Assembly: GCA_033980235.1 (NCBI GenBank)
Contig: CM067065.1
Coordinates: forward strand, 6,651,328-6,715,327
Source: Diadema setosum
Taxonomy: Eukaryota; Echinodermata; Echinoidea; Diadematoida; Diadematidae
Length of the DNA stretch: 64,000 nt
Reading direction: 5' to 3'
Translations under genes and position numbers: made by a program
Notes under the pieces: model-generated
The model's database searches: none
Seen by the model: the letters and a program-made list of their open reading frames with translations, nothing else
Told to the model about the DNA's origin: nothing
In this document: one piece after another, positions 1-11,229 of the stretch
Numbering within the stretch: position 1 is the stretch's first letter
Layout: each line of letters starts with the position of its first letter

Positions 1-1029
1 ATTTCATGTGAGGATATGTTTTCAAAATTCATGAGCATCGGGAAAACGACAAAAAATCAAGTTTCTTGGACCATTATTTCTGAATTGTTATGTTAAGAAG
101 TACCGAAATTTTTATTTTGGATGCAATATGTTGTCATTTAGGTAATAAAATTTCACTTTCGTCAGAGATCGTGCCCATTTTATCGGTTGGTTTTTGTTGA
201 TTGCTAGTGTGTTAGTATATGTGTAGTGTGCATGTAACAGTGCAATGGTGTGTTTAGCGGTATATTACCGTGTATGTTGTACCTGCCGCGAACGGCTGCA
301 CGGCCGCTTACTGCCGCAGTTACTCTAGTACTAGTAGACGTTAAAATAGATCATCTAACGTGTTTATTCCTGGGGCCTAGGCCTACCTGTTAAAAGTAAT
401 GACACGCTGCATAAAATCTTTGTTTTTTGGTAAGTTGTGAATTGTTTAGAGCCATGTCAAAATCGTTAACAAAATTATGAAGTCTAGACCCCTAATTAAA
501 TGAAGATTGTCATTAATGATTCTGAGGCATGGTCTGACTCTGACTCCTGAGATGACAAAAATAATGTCAAGAATCAAAACTCGACGCAATCGACATGTTC
601 GCTTTGTGTTTTGGACCTCGCAGGTAGGCCTACTGAGCCCTTCCGCTTTTTTACATCGACTGAGCTGTGTATAAAATATTAAATCTAGGCCTAACACTAT
701 TTTTTTCTAGATGGTCTAACCTAAGACCACCTAGCCCTGCAGCAATAGCGAAAATGTCTAACGCCTTTAACGGTTGTTGTTTTACTAGCTAGCCCTGCTT
801 CAGTAGACCTATATTTACGGTAATTTAGACACTTCCAATGTCAATAATTGCCTATCTACACTAACAAGGTCCTATAGGATCTAGGCCCTAGACCTAGGCC
901 ACCTTTTAGATCTAGGCCTACATGTATATAATTTTACACAGCCCAGTGGTTGTATTATAGCGACTGGGCTGTGTATAGATATGTTTATTGTTAGGTAGGT
1001 TCCTAGACCCCATTTTCTATTTGGCGTTT
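1..1029. other. Intergenic, no gene recognised
   Basis: No coding frame with gene-like codon use is visible. A CpG-denser stretch lies around 285-320. A hairpin with about 12-base arms (ACACAGCCCAGT and its complement) lies at 936-974; the same ACACAGCCCAGTCGC word recurs near 60832 in the thiolase intron, so it belongs to a dispersed repeat. Confidence 0.5.
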
Positions 1030-1431
1030 TTAAAGGGATGGTATGTATCGGTGGAGATGAGAATTGGGCTTTTAACTTTTTGCCAGAAACCAAGAAAACA
1101 CTTACGATATAGATCTAGTAGGTCCTACAGAGCATACCATTTTAAGAGGAATTCAAAGTTTATTTGATGAAAGTCGGGTTTGGAATGACTGAAACATCCA
1201 AAAACAAAATAAAACAAAGCGATCGTAATAAAGTGTGGGTCCCACACTTTATTAGAATAACTCTTTTTTGGATATCTCAGCCATTTCAAAACCAATTTTC
1301 ATCAAATAAACGTTGAATTCCTCATAGAACTACATGCTTTTTCATATTTCATAAGAGGTTTCTCGTTATTTCACCAAAAAATGTTAGAAACCCGAAATTA
1401 GGTCTCGACCAAAGCTGTACGATCCCTTTAA
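1030..1431. mobile_element. TTAA-flanked foldback element, family A copy 1
   Basis: The two halves are imperfect reverse complements around a GTGGGTCCCAC centre near 1240, and both ends read TTAA then AGGGAT. There is no transposase frame, so this is a non-autonomous foldback/MITE. TTAA target choice is typical of piggyBac-type elements; assignment to that superfamily is inference. Further copies lie at 3588, 23710, 41256 and 44816, with truncated ones at 3279 and 47052. Confidence 0.75.
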
Positions 1432-2499
1432 TATCCCAATCTATGATATACATCCAGAACACAATTTACATTCGTGGCATCTGATCCATCGCCACTAGAA
1501 CTTAGTACTACCCTTCCTAGATCTAGAATCTTTTTGGATTTCAATAGTCATTTATCTCTCAATTTGAGAGCAATGTAGGCATACTAGGTCTAACACGTTA
1601 GATCTAATGTAGCTAGACTAGATCTATATAGAAGAGTCGTAGGTTAAGCTACAACTTTGATTAGGCCTACATGTGGATATAGTGTGGAGATTGAAAGGTT
1701 ATGTACTACTAGTCTCTATGCAAGAATTTTTGTTTTTAGACTAGGTCTAACTGTAAACCAGACAGTACGTCTGTTCGGACTCTTTGGCGGTTCTCCTCCG
1801 AGACAGAGAGAGATTCCGTGAAGACAGACGGTATAGTGTCCGCCAATGCACATGTCCCCCCACTAAATGACTATACAGTATAGAATCTACTGCTGTTTTG
1901 GACTAGAACTCTAATACACAGTTGAATTAATCTATACCAATCATGAATGAAGCTACTTATTTGTTTGATCTTTATTTTTGCAATTTCATGACAAACGTAA
2001 TCAAACACATTTTCTCTCTAGTACAAATCATAGATTCTTTTTTTTTTTCCAAAGAATAATTATGATTATTATCCATACAGAGGATTTTTGGAGACCAAAT
2101 ACAAGTGTTATTTTGTCGACGCACCTCATAACCTCCGACCCACTTGGAATGTTTGTTGAACTCAACCAATATTTTTTGCCGAGGCGACCAATATTTAAAA
2201 TATTGGACGGCAAGAGGGAGATTCATCAAAAGTTTTTTATAAACTGCACCGTGATTGGCTGAGATTATACATGTATACGAGATGACCTGAAATATGAAGT
2301 AAAAACGTCTGTGATTGGTCAATCACGAATTAACTAAAATATCGTTTTTTCTAAAGTTCTGTGTTTATACAAACACATTTCATATATCAATTAGTTGAAA
2401 TTGTTTTGCATACAATTTTTGAAAATATAACTTTCATACCAGGAAATTAAATTTAGGTTTGATGAAAACAAGTTGCATTTTTTTTTTTTTTTGTGCAGG
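1432..2499. other. Intergenic, no gene recognised
   Basis: AT-rich sequence with short open frames that lack coding character. A near-perfect palindrome, CCAATATTTAAAATATTGG, lies at about 2188-2206. Nothing else is supported. Confidence 0.4.
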
Positions 2500-2892
2500 T
2501 GATGATTGATCAGCTCAGCGCTACTGCTATTGATACCAAGCCCGCGCGCGATAATGTAGCCGGCCGCCGCCGCTTGCATTTACATGCATAATGTGTTACT
2601 AAGTACAGTAGGCTATAGGACTACAGTACTACTGAAGTAAATCTTTCATTCACGATCTACGGTAGATGTGACGTGAACTGTGTCTGAGGTCTCGGATACA
2701 ATAACATCTAATTCTGGTCTAAATTAGCTAGATATCGGCCTAACAGTAACATGGCGGCTACCATGGATACATAGATCACTGTTTTATCAGGGAATGAAGT
2801 ACCTGTAGATTAACTTGCACTGAAGAGTGTACCGGTACCATACCCCATGTCAAGTACAGTAGGAGACCATACAGCACTCGGAGACAGAAAGG
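2500..2892 (+). promoter_or_regulatory. Possible promoter and untranslated first exon
   Basis: A CpG-rich tract with GCGCGCG and GCCGGCCGCCGCCGC lies at about 2540-2573. Downstream, near 2750, the word AACATGGCGGCTACC resembles a YY1-type initiator site, and the ATG in it opens only a seven-codon frame. The stretch ends in AAAGG followed by GTAAGTG, a near-consensus splice donor at 2893. Together these look like a 5' untranslated exon on the + strand. The gene it would serve is unknown; the fucosyltransferase at 15.3 kb is one possibility. No cDNA evidence is available. Confidence 0.3.
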
Positions 2893-2973
2893 GTAAGTGA
2901 AAATATTCTCTGCTAAAATCCTCCGTAGGATGATAATGATAATATTGGATGTCCTATTTTCGATTAATAGAAG

Positions 2974-3056
2974 GAAATATTGAACTCGCTAAGCAAAATA
3001 TTGGACTCGTCTTCGACTCGTCCAATATTTGTGCATAGCTCGTCCAATATTTCCTT
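2974..3056. repeat. Hairpin repeat with TCGTCTTCGACTCG core
   Basis: Repeated CCAATATTT words flank the core CTCGTCTTCGACTCGTCC. The complementary core CGAGTCGAAGACGAG followed by CAATATT occurs at about 56669 and 58857 inside the large palindrome, so this is a diverged relative of that element's hairpin head. Confidence 0.5.
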
Positions 3057-3278
3057 GTATTAATCTCAAGGCCATCCAATGTTATATAATTAATCTGTAT
3101 GAATACAAATTATCAAAACTATAATACAAATTACACATTATATTGATAATAAATAAATATAAATATATTGGACTCAAAAGCATTGCACATCAGTACCCTC
3201 GATATCTTGGACTCATCATCCGTAGGCCTATATAATGCACTTATAACTCACTTTGTGAAATGTTTAACAACGCACAAT

Positions 3279-3580
3279 GAGAAATTCAAAGTTGAATTTG
3301 CTAAAAATTGGTTTTGAAATGGCTGAGAAATCCTCCAAAAAAAAAAAGTAAAATAAAGTGCCCAATCCCAATGAAAGGTGGGTCCAACTGTTTATTAGGA
3401 GAACTTTGTTTTGGATATCTCAGCTTTTTCAAAAAGCAATCTTCATCAAATAGATTTGGAATTCCTCTTATCTATGCTCTTTCAAATTTTCTAAAAGGTT
3501 TCTCATTATCTCCAAAAAAATATAATAATTACTGGTATGAAAACCTGAAGTCCCATCCCAACCGAAACTGCGCCATCCCT
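3279..3580. mobile_element. Foldback family A copy 2, truncated
   Basis: Matches the family A interior (GGCTGAGA and TTTTGGATATCTCAGC words, GTGGGTCC near the centre, TCATTATCTCC arm) but lacks the left outer arm. It abuts copy 3 directly, so two insertions are side by side. Confidence 0.6.
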
Positions 3581-3587
3581 TTCTCTT

Positions 3588-3973
3588 TTAAATGGAACGT
3601 ATAGCTGTGGTTGAGACCTACCTTCAGGTTTCTAACATTTTTGGGTGAGATAATGTGAAACCTCTTATAGAATATGAAAGAGAATGTAAATCCTAAAGCT
3701 ATTCAACGTTTGATGAAAATTGGTATTGAAATGGCTGAGATATCAAAAACAGAGCAATTCCAATTAAATGTGGGACCTACCTTTTATTAGGATCGCTTTG
3801 TTTTACCTTGTTTTTGGATGTTTCAGCCATTCCCAAAACCAACTTCCATCTTATAAACTTTGAATTCATCTTATAATGAAATGCCCTGTATTATTTCATG
3901 AATGGTTTTTTGGTATCTCGCAAAAAGTTATAAGCTCAATCCTTATCTCCACCAATACGATACCATCCCTAAA
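3588..3973. mobile_element. Foldback family A copy 3
   Basis: Contains both arms (GGTTGAGACCTACCTTCAGG at left; CTCGCAAAAAGTTATAAGC at right) around GTGGGACC, as in the other copies. Ends are diverged from the TTAA/AGGGAT form. Confidence 0.6.
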
Positions 3974-3984
3974 TGGGGAGTAAA

Positions 3985-4165
3985 GGGGTCTAGGGCAATC
4001 CCCTGGGCAATTATCCCGGACCCTTCCCCTGGCCCATATCCTAACCCTAACCCTAAACCTAATCCTAACCCTAACCCTAATCTTTACTCTAACCTTACCA
4101 CTAACAAGTATTTAGCCCGGGGTAATTGCCTTCTGGGGGTAATTGCCCTGATACGGAGTAAAGAT
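3985..4165. repeat. Foldback repeat with CCCTAA telomere-like core
   Basis: Outer arms GGGCAATTATCCCGG and CCGGGGTAATTGCC, plus a second GGTAATTGCC, are inverted relative to one another. Between them lie about ten units of CCCTAA and close variants (4038-4083). The telomere-type motif therefore sits inside a small inverted-repeat element rather than at a chromosome end. Confidence 0.6.
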
Positions 4166-4227
4166 ATCGCGCTCTTTATCAAAATGGGTTCCAATTTGCG
4201 CTCCAATTGCGCTCCAATTTGGAGCAG

Positions 4228-4530
4228 ACATTCACGTTCTTCATGCCATTGTAATATCTAACAAAAGCACTTTATTTCTTTTCATCGGTCAACCATATAC
4301 TACGCATTCGTTATTTGGCAGTTTGGTACGCATTCCTCTTTCAAACTGCTTTGTTATTGTACCACAGGGTTTTGATAACGGCATTTATGGATATCATATC
4401 ACGCAAAGGGGAAGAGTATCCAACTATCATCACAATCATTAGGCCCTATATGCTTATAACATCATTCCTTGGTGCTATTTAGGCTTTGCTCAGTGAGAAG
4501 ATGGCACAGGTTAAACTCTGAGGAAGCCTA
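4228..4530. repeat. Dispersed repeat H, copy 1
   Basis: Shares CTTCATGCCAT, GCAAAGGGG-AGAGTATCC, and TGGTGCTATTTGGGCTTTGCTCAGT-type words with 9278-9542 in the same orientation. On the minus strand both copies read a hydrophobic GLMI-MIVGYS peptide, but this copy has two in-frame stops there. It is either a decayed gene fragment or a transposon piece; I do not recognise the protein. Confidence 0.5.
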
Positions 4531-5215
4531 AGGTCTTATTTGTATAGGGCCAACATTCTATTTGGCTTTCATCTTGTGAAGACACAGGCTGGAGTCTTCG
4601 CACATCAGCAGCCTTTAATTTAGATTTGGATGTCATTCACCCGTTCTCTTTACCTGTCATTCTGGGTCAATTCTGCAGATACGGCTTTCCTCCAAAACAA
4701 TCACTCGTACGTGGCTAATTTACTAACCTAGCAGAAGGTAATCGTACGTGACTCATTTATTAAATTGGTAGAAAGATGTGCAGACAACTCCTTTTGCCGA
4801 ACAAAGTATAAGTAATACCCAGAAAGCTGCGAGTAGGGGAGAGCGAGGTGAGTTGGGACGCGGGTCAAGTGGGACACGTTCTCCGAATCAAAAACTGTTC
4901 AACCAATCAGCGATTGGCTTATATCTACAATAAGCCCCTAGCAACCATACATCGCACTAAGAAGGCCATTCAGTTCGGCAAATTTTAAGTACTAGTTGGA
5001 GTGCTGAATCATCCGAAGTGGGCCATGGGGGGGGGGGGGGGGGGGCTATGATGAAGTACATGTATCATGCTTGTTTGGCCTCAGCCAGTGCCCACAAATC
5101 CTCTATGGGGATTCCCCCAGAAATGGTCAGGGTCACTGGGTCAACGGAGGTCAAATAACTGTTTTGCGCTACTCCTTGGTCCGATCTTGGCCAAACTTGC
5201 TGGAAGCATAATTGT

Positions 5216-5325
5216 AAGTAGGCCTACACATGGGAAATCCTCATTGAGGATATTTCTGGGGGAATCCCCATATAAGTAGGCCTACACCTGGGAAATCCCA
5301 ATTGAGGATATTTCTGGGGGAAAAT
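5216..5325. repeat. Tandem duplication of about 57 bp
   Basis: AAGTAGGCCTACAC, TGGGAAATCC and GAGGATATTTCTGGGGGA occur twice in a row. The end of the first unit is also the reverse complement of GGGATTCCCCCAGAAAT near 5108. Confidence 0.6.
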
Positions 5326-5445
5326 ATGTCATACCGAGGTGCCACCGCATGTACCAATGCAGCCAAGGTAGGAAAAGTAAGAAATCAATATAGCGCCCTC
5401 TATCGGGTGTCTGATTATTGCAGCTGACGAAGATTAGAAGTTATT

Positions 5446-5626
5446 TGACCTTTGACACCAGTGACCTTGACCTTTCCAAAAAATGAACCCCTCAAAGGGC
5501 AATTTCGCGGTCAACCTGCATCCACCCACTAAGTTTGATGGAGATCGGATCAAGGACCTGGGAGGAGTAGAGGAACAAACAGACAAACAGACAGACAGAC
5601 GAACAGACAGACAAACGTTGCTCGAA
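5446..5626 (+). repeat. Interspersed repeat ending in ACAGACAGACAG tail
   Basis: TGACCTTGACC, then TTTGATGGAGATCGG, then an (ACAGACAG)n tail. This layout resembles the 3' ends of RTE-like retroposons common in marine invertebrates. No coding remnant is present, so the class is inferred from layout alone. Confidence 0.4.
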
Positions 5627-6548
5627 TTATAGTATGATGATGTATAAATTGCTATTGAAGATTTTCCCCGAAATATAATATTTTTTTGAAGTTAGGTTAA
5701 TTAACCTGTTGTCTTTGTATTCATGATTTCAAGGGCACAATCTAAGCTGGTGGTGAGCCTTATTGATATGCAACTAATGTAACTTGTTTTTGACAAATGC
5801 CTGCATGGTTACTGAGTAGATCATGTGAGGGACAGTTGGGACAACGTGTCCCATTTGTCCCTCTTCATACCATTACATGAGTATTTGGAATTCCTACAAA
5901 ACAAACAGACATATTAAGATGAAAGTTGAATCAAACAATGTTTATTACCCAAATTCAGTGTTGATGTACTCTGAAAAGAAAACTCAAAGACCAATAAAGA
6001 TAATGGAGATACAGCAGGCCTAAGTTTATATTTATTAACTACTGGGCATAGTTTGTTCAGGAAACAAAAACAGTTCAGATTTTCAAACATGTTGTTCAAA
6101 CTTGTTTTGTTGAAATAAAGATCTAGCATGTTTGACTGTTTTCATTACCAATGATTCATTACGCCTCCCAACTTTGACATTTCTATAGGATGTCCCACTT
6201 TACCCCCACCATCCCATTTGGGTCAACTTCTCCCCCAAAATAAAGTTTTTTTCTTTTCATTAACTGCAGAAAATTGAGAACAGTGCCACCCCAGCTGATG
6301 GCTCTTTATGTAACCTACCATATGAACCTTCATGCAAGCCCGAAAGGAAACGTAATCATCTCTTCTATAAAAAGATATAAGAAGAAAATCGGCGAACTTG
6401 AAATAATGTCCCACTTTCCCCGCTCTCAAATACATAAAGTCACTAATTCACAGGAGATTTAAAAAAAAACAGTTTAAAACAAGAAAAATAATATTAAATA
6501 ACACGATTTGAAGTGTGAAGAGCATTGTTCAAGTTTGTAAAACCTTCT

Positions 6549-6736
6549 CTCTAAATTCCGTGGATTGAAAGTCATTCTAACAGATTGTGGTCAGGGGCCA
6601 ATCCAAAATTGGATTGAAGGTTTCAATCGAATAAGATTGAATTCTAACTCTGTTAGATTGAAAACTTAAATCCATCGCTTGGATTAGTCCCTGACTACAA
6701 TCTATTTTAATCTATTTTAATCTAAGGAATTTAGAG
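6549..6736. mobile_element. 188-bp foldback MITE
   Basis: The left arm starts CTCTAAATTCC and contains AGATTGTGGTCAGGGGCCAA; the right arm is its reverse complement, ending GGAATTTAGAG. AATCCAAAATTGGATT forms an internal palindrome. It sits about 215 bp upstream of the TATA box at 6953. Confidence 0.65.
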
Positions 6737-6952
6737 TGTTTATTAGACCTACTTCACTCGACCTTAAGGCTTATAGCGTAGTTTAAATTCACGCGACCAT
6801 TATGAAAACGCGGCGAAGGGATCATTTTTTATAGGTCCTAAAGAACGTAAAACGGAAAACGCCCTCTTTAGGTAGCTTTATCATGTCTGTACTTACATTC
6901 TGCATTTGTAGGCAAGCCGCAGGCTGTGTTGTGAGTACAATTGTGTCAGAAG

Positions 6953-6961
6953 TATAAAAGG
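6953..6961 (+). promoter_or_regulatory. TATA box
   Basis: TATAAAAGG is a full consensus TATA box in an otherwise non-repetitive stretch. Initiation would be expected roughly 25-32 bp downstream, near 6980-6990, leading straight into the exon-like block that ends in a splice donor at 7195. This supports, but does not prove, a promoter on the + strand. Confidence 0.5.
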
Positions 6962-6979
6962 CATCAAGCGCATCTCTTA

Positions 6980-7195
6980 CGACCATATGCGACTACCGTC
7001 TCTTTGGGACCAAACAATCAGTAGTATCAGCATTTTATACTCTGTAGGAATGGGCAGTGCAGCACAAACTTAGCTTACATTGCGGACTATTGCACCGGAG
7101 CCTAACATTCGATCACCGATGCTATTTGAAAATAATTTCCTGGAAGGGAATATTCACTCTAAATTTTGGAGTTATCGGTTTACTCATGAATACAG
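6980..7195 (+). other. Candidate untranslated first exon, copy 1
   Basis: Starts about 25 bp after a consensus TATA box and ends ATGAATACAG followed by GTAGGT, a good splice donor at 7196. The fucosyltransferase coding exon at 15310 has a strong splice acceptor with no partner, so this is a natural donor for it (8.1-kb intron). The ATG at the end of the block would be out of frame with the enzyme, so the exon would be untranslated or carry short upstream frames. About 180 bp of it is duplicated immediately downstream. An exon of another transcript is equally possible. Confidence 0.4.
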
Positions 7196-7256
7196 GTAGG
7201 TCGCTTTTTATACATTTCTTGCAATTTAGCTTTCGTTCTATTTTATTCTATTTGAC

Positions 7257-7438
7257 TTAACAGTCAGTAATACAGCATATACTGTGTAGATGGGCTGTAG
7301 CGCCCGAAGTTCATTATCAATACATTGCGGACCACTGTATACCGAAGCCTAAATTCGATCACCGATGCTATTTGAAAATAATTTCCTTGAAGGGAATATT
7401 CACTCTAAAGTTTGGAGTTAGTTTACCCATGAATACAG
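7257..7438 (+). repeat. Tandem duplicate of the candidate first exon
   Basis: Strongly similar to 7012-7195, including ATTGCGGAC, TTCGATCACCGATGCTATTT, GGGAATATTCACTCTAAA and the terminal ATGAATACAG/GTAGGTCGCTT donor, with similarity continuing about 30 bp into the presumed intron. This copy has no TATA box in front. Tandem alternative exons or a dead duplicate are both possible. Confidence 0.6.
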
Positions 7439-7440
7439 GT

Positions 7441-8207
7441 AGGTCGCTTCAAACGCATTTCTTGCAATCTTGCTCTTGTTGTGTAATTTTGCGTTAATGT
7501 AATTACACAAAGTAAAGTGCGAAATAGGGCATACTCTGCAAGGTATCCAAATGATTACGCAGAGGCGCTAATATACCACTTATGTTCCTGATGATTTTGA
7601 AAGCCTGCCCAAAAGGACTATTGAAAAGTCAATGACAGCATTTTCCAATGTGTATAACCATAATCCAAGTATTTAGTATAAGAGGGCGCGGAACTTAGTG
7701 GCTGCACCTCCTCTAACACACACACACGCACACACACATACGCTTTTGGCCTCCATGTCAGCCCGGACAGTAAAATAAGTAGTAATTTTTCTTATTTTAT
7801 CATTATTGTCATTGTTATCATGATTATTACTAACGTTGTATTTCTGTTCCTGTCATTATTATTTTGTTGTGTGCTTTCAGCCTATAGGCTTACATTTAAC
7901 AATGAAGACAAAAAAAAAACTAGTAAAATAAAACTAGCGTAGATTATTAGTGTAAATTCAAAGTAATTCAACTTGTTTACTCACCATAAGTCGAAAGCAT
8001 TCCCCCCCCCCCCCCCCTTTTACTTCTTCTTCTTAATTCGCATGATGCGGTATTTTCTTTCATTAATAATTATAGGCCCTTGCGGGTAAATCTGGCATTA
8101 AAGTTTTCTTTATAGCGTCTCTAATATTTCAAACATACCCACAGTTTCTCATACAACTTTTTTTTTGTTTTTTCTCTCTTTTTTTCTCTCTCTCTCTCTT
8201 TCTCTCA

Positions 8208-8246
<39 letters not shown>

Positions 8247-8413
8247 ACACACACACTCGCACACATGTCATGCCAACATTTGATTTGAGAAAGTGGCAGA
8301 ATCCCACCGGGAGATGTGACCAAGGTGTGTGTGTGGCGGGGGGGGGGGGGACTTTCGAAATTTTCAATGCAGAGAATAAACGATAAAATATGAAATTCGA
8401 GAAGAACATTGTT
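7441..8413. other. No gene; microsatellites
   Basis: Includes a short CA run near 7720, a poly-C run near 8002-8018, a (CT)n/(CA)n block at about 8174-8260 and a poly-G run near 8338-8350. No coding or RNA signal is seen. Confidence 0.5.
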
Positions 8414-8648
8414 TGGGCGCTGTGGCATAGTGGATAAGACTCCCGACTCCCGAGTTCGAATCTCGGCCAGTGCTTACATACTTGGACAGTGATGTTTTCA
8501 CCCACGATGTCCCTCTCGACCCATGTGTACAAATGGGTACCTGGCAACGCTAGTCGGTATGATGAAGGCAGGGCCCTCTGGTAGAGCAGTAGCAACACTG
8601 AAGAGGCTACCCTGGGTAAATAAGACATTATTATTATCATTATTATAC
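8414..8648 (+). mobile_element. tRNA-derived SINE
   Basis: The head has a polymerase III A-box-like TGGCATAGTGGATAAG and a B-box-like GAGTTCGAATCTCG, with a shortened anticodon region, so it is not a functional tRNA. A body follows with ATGGGTACCTGGC, a conserved-looking central segment seen in many invertebrate SINEs, and it ends in a (TTATTA)n-type tail. The superfamily cannot be fixed by eye. Confidence 0.8.
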
Positions 8649-8649
8649 G

Positions 8650-9277
8650 ATTCGTACTGCTTAAAGATTCCTTTTAAAATGAGATGTGACTGCTAGATAA
8701 TTCATTCAGACATCATTCAATTATAACTTAATTGGAGCAATTATGTAGACCTATAATTCGAAGAGGAAGACCAGTATATAAATTTACTTGTCCTCATAAA
8801 CGATGTAATGGTGGGACAACATGTCTTCAATTTCCATACTTGTTTCAAGGGTCAAATCACTCTAACCTTTAAGTCATGTAAATATAACTGTGTTTTTAGC
8901 GATAATCGTTCCCTGGCGTGGAAGGTCATACAATCACTCTGTTTATATGAACCGAATGGCGTCTTTCACCACGCATTGCGTTTAAAAATAAATAAATAAA
9001 TAATGTTTGTAATCCATTCGCGTGTGAAAGTTTTGTAGGCCCTACGTAGAAATTCAAGCAGTCAAAGCATCGTTACATGAAATGCAAACAGTGTGCTCTA
9101 ATCTTTAACTATCTGTTAAACGTGTTTATTAGTGTGGGAGAAAAAAAAAAAGATAAATAAAAGTCGTGTTCCACTGAAGACAAATGTGATAAAGAAGCGA
9201 GTAGGCCTGTCGCTCAAAATGTGGATGGGAGGTACAAAGACTCGCGCTCTATTAAAGGAGGACAAACACATATTTTA
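8650..9277. other. No gene recognised
   Basis: AT-rich unique-looking sequence with a short AAATAAAT run near 8988-9001. Frames present are short and without coding character. Confidence 0.4.
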
Positions 9278-9542
9278 TTGTCTTCTTCATGCCATCGTGA
9301 TTGATATCTGAAAATCGCTTAATTCAGTCGTTTTAATCGGTTGACTTTGGATCCTGGTACACTGTACCTCGTTCAACATACATTGTTATCGTAAGACAAT
9401 CCTTTTGATGCGAATCATAACATGCAAAGGGGTAGAGTATCCGACAATCATAGCGATCATGAGGCCAATAAAAACATCGTTCTTTGGTGCTATTTGGGCT
9501 TTGCTCAGTAAGAAGACGGTACAGGTTTAATCTACGAACCTC
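9278..9542. repeat. Dispersed repeat H, copy 2
   Basis: Second copy of the repeat at 4228-4530. On the minus strand a frame of about 45 codons stays open and contains a hydrophobic segment (IGLMIAMIVGYSTPL), suggesting derivation from a membrane-protein exon. The protein is not recognised. Confidence 0.5.
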
Positions 9543-9581
9543 TTATATAGCCTCACTTCATTTTCTCTTTTTTTTATTAGT

Positions 9582-10727
9582 TTTTATGCCTCCGCCACGA
9601 AGTGTCGCCGGAGGCATTATGTTTTCGAGTTGTCCGTCCTTCCGGCCGTCCGTAATGAATTTTGTGGACAGCGTAACTAAAAAACCGTTTAAGGTATCCT
9701 AATAAGACTTGGTATGTATATGAATGAGTGGACGAAGTTGTGCCTATCAACTTTTTGGGGCACATGCTCAAGGTCAAAAGGTCAAGGTCAAATGCTCAAA
9801 ATTTCACTATTTCCACCATATGCAATGCCTGGAGGTTTTTTCTTGAAACTTGGTGTATACATGTAATACCAAATGAAGATTCTCCAGAGAGAGTTTCGAG
9901 TCATGAGGTCAAAGGTGAAAGGTCTGAGGTCAATTGAAAATGTTAAAATTTCACTTTTTTCTCCATATCTTGGCAATGGTTCAAGCTATCTTCATTGAAC
10001 TTAGTAGTATGCATGTACTGACAAGCGGTGATTATCTAGGGAATGTGGGGGTCATTGGTCAAAGGTCAAGGGTCCAAGGTCAAGGTCAACTCCTCATAAT
10101 TTCACTTTTTCCCTCATATTCAAATACAATACCTGTCCAATTTTTCTTGAAACTTGATATATACATGTATAACCCAATAGAGATTCTCTTGGAAGTTTCT
10201 TGCCCAAAGGTCAAGTGAAAGTGCTAAATTTCGCATTTCTTGGTCCATATCTCGAAGGTGACTCAAGGTGTCATCATGAAACTTAGTGCATATCTATAGT
10301 TCTGCATGCATGTTCTACCTGACAGCGATTCTCTTGGGAATTTTAGGGTCATAGGGTCAAAGGACCAGGGTCAAAGGTCAAGTTAGAATGCAAAAAAACA
10401 AAAACTATTTGATAGTGAAATTACACTTTTTCTCCGTACCTTGAAAGTTTAATTAATATGTAGACTTATAAATAAAAGTGTCAAAAGTGAAGTAAAAATC
10501 CTCAAATCCCCTAATACCTGCGCTCATAGGCAGGATAGCCATCCATCCAATTAAACGTAGTTCAAGGAAAGTGAACATTCAACACATTTTTGACAAACCT
10601 GTCATTTTGATATTTTGCCAGTTATGTGAAACTCATCACACATTTTCAAGACATTGTACTATAGACCTATTAGGAGAACCACACATTAAGGCGGAGGAAT
10701 ACCAGACACCATAGCGACATTTCTAGT
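9582..10727 (+). mobile_element. Long AGGTCA-rich element (ATGCCTCCGCC family), copy 1
   Basis: Begins ATGCCTCCGCCACGAAGTG with an immediate hairpin (GCCGGAGGC) and ends GGCGGAGGAATACCAG, giving an inverted terminal word. The interior repeats a module of about 180 bp: TTTCAC, CTCCATAT, CTTGAAACTT, GGTCAAAGGTCAAGG. No transposase frame is visible. A second copy lies at 23179-24608. The AGGTCA half-sites are the binding word of many nuclear receptors; any function is untested. Confidence 0.75.
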
Positions 10728-11074
10728 CTTTTTTTTCTTTTTTTCGTTCATGTTATGAGAATCTCAAACTCGGGATAGTCCATGCACCCAATGATACACA
10801 AACACGCATTATGTAGCACGCTCACACAGACAAATTCAGGAAGCATTTTTTTTTTTTTATCCATGTTCCATATTCCACATTTCATACAAGTTTTATATTC
10901 CATTTGATTTCAGAAAAAAAAAGTGTTTAACACAGCAGTCAATATAAAACAAAATTGCACAAATAAGAACGTATAAGTGACGTGTAATATGACGAGCCTA
11001 CTAATTGGTGATAACACCCAAATCCCTGCATTTATCTTAATTTTCCACCATTTTTGGTTCTTCCACGTCCTCAT
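10728..11074. other. No gene recognised
   Basis: Poly-T/poly-A interrupted AT-rich sequence; no supported feature. Confidence 0.4.
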
Positions 11075-11229
11075 TAGGCGCGGTCACACGGGTAAAAGAT
11101 CCAGAAGTTTAAGATCACCATGTTTAAAAATTCAACGGTTTGCCAGACGACAATGGATCGCGAAGACTTCGCAACAATATATGTCACAATCTTAAACTTC
11201 TCAATCTTTTGCCAATCTGACCGCGCCTA
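11075..11229. mobile_element. 155-bp MITE with TAGGCGCGGTCACAC ends
   Basis: Left end TAGGCGCGGTCACAC, GGTAAAAGAT, AAGTTTAAGAT; right end ATCTTAAACTTC, ATCTTTTGCC, CTGACCGCGCCTA: inverted arms of about 40 bp. No coding capacity. The CGGTCACAC word is shared with the larger element at 12236. Confidence 0.7.

Larger units (their letters stand above)
4831..6427. mobile_element. Possible 1.6-kb inverted-repeat element with GTGGGACA words
   Basis: The left end has GAGAGCGAGG followed by GTGGGACACG, and the right end reads as its complement (GTCCCACTTTCCCCGCTCTC). Related GTCCCA words recur at 5848 and 6190. No transposase frame is seen. Boundaries are approximate, and the middle includes other repeats, so this may be a nested composite. 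Confidence 0.35.

Noticed and set aside
8414..8480. Functional tRNA gene
   Set aside because: A and B boxes are present, but the anticodon arm is too short and a SINE body follows.
8149..8640. 163-codon frame on the minus strand
   Set aside because: It is antisense to the SINE and continues through CA/CT microsatellites.
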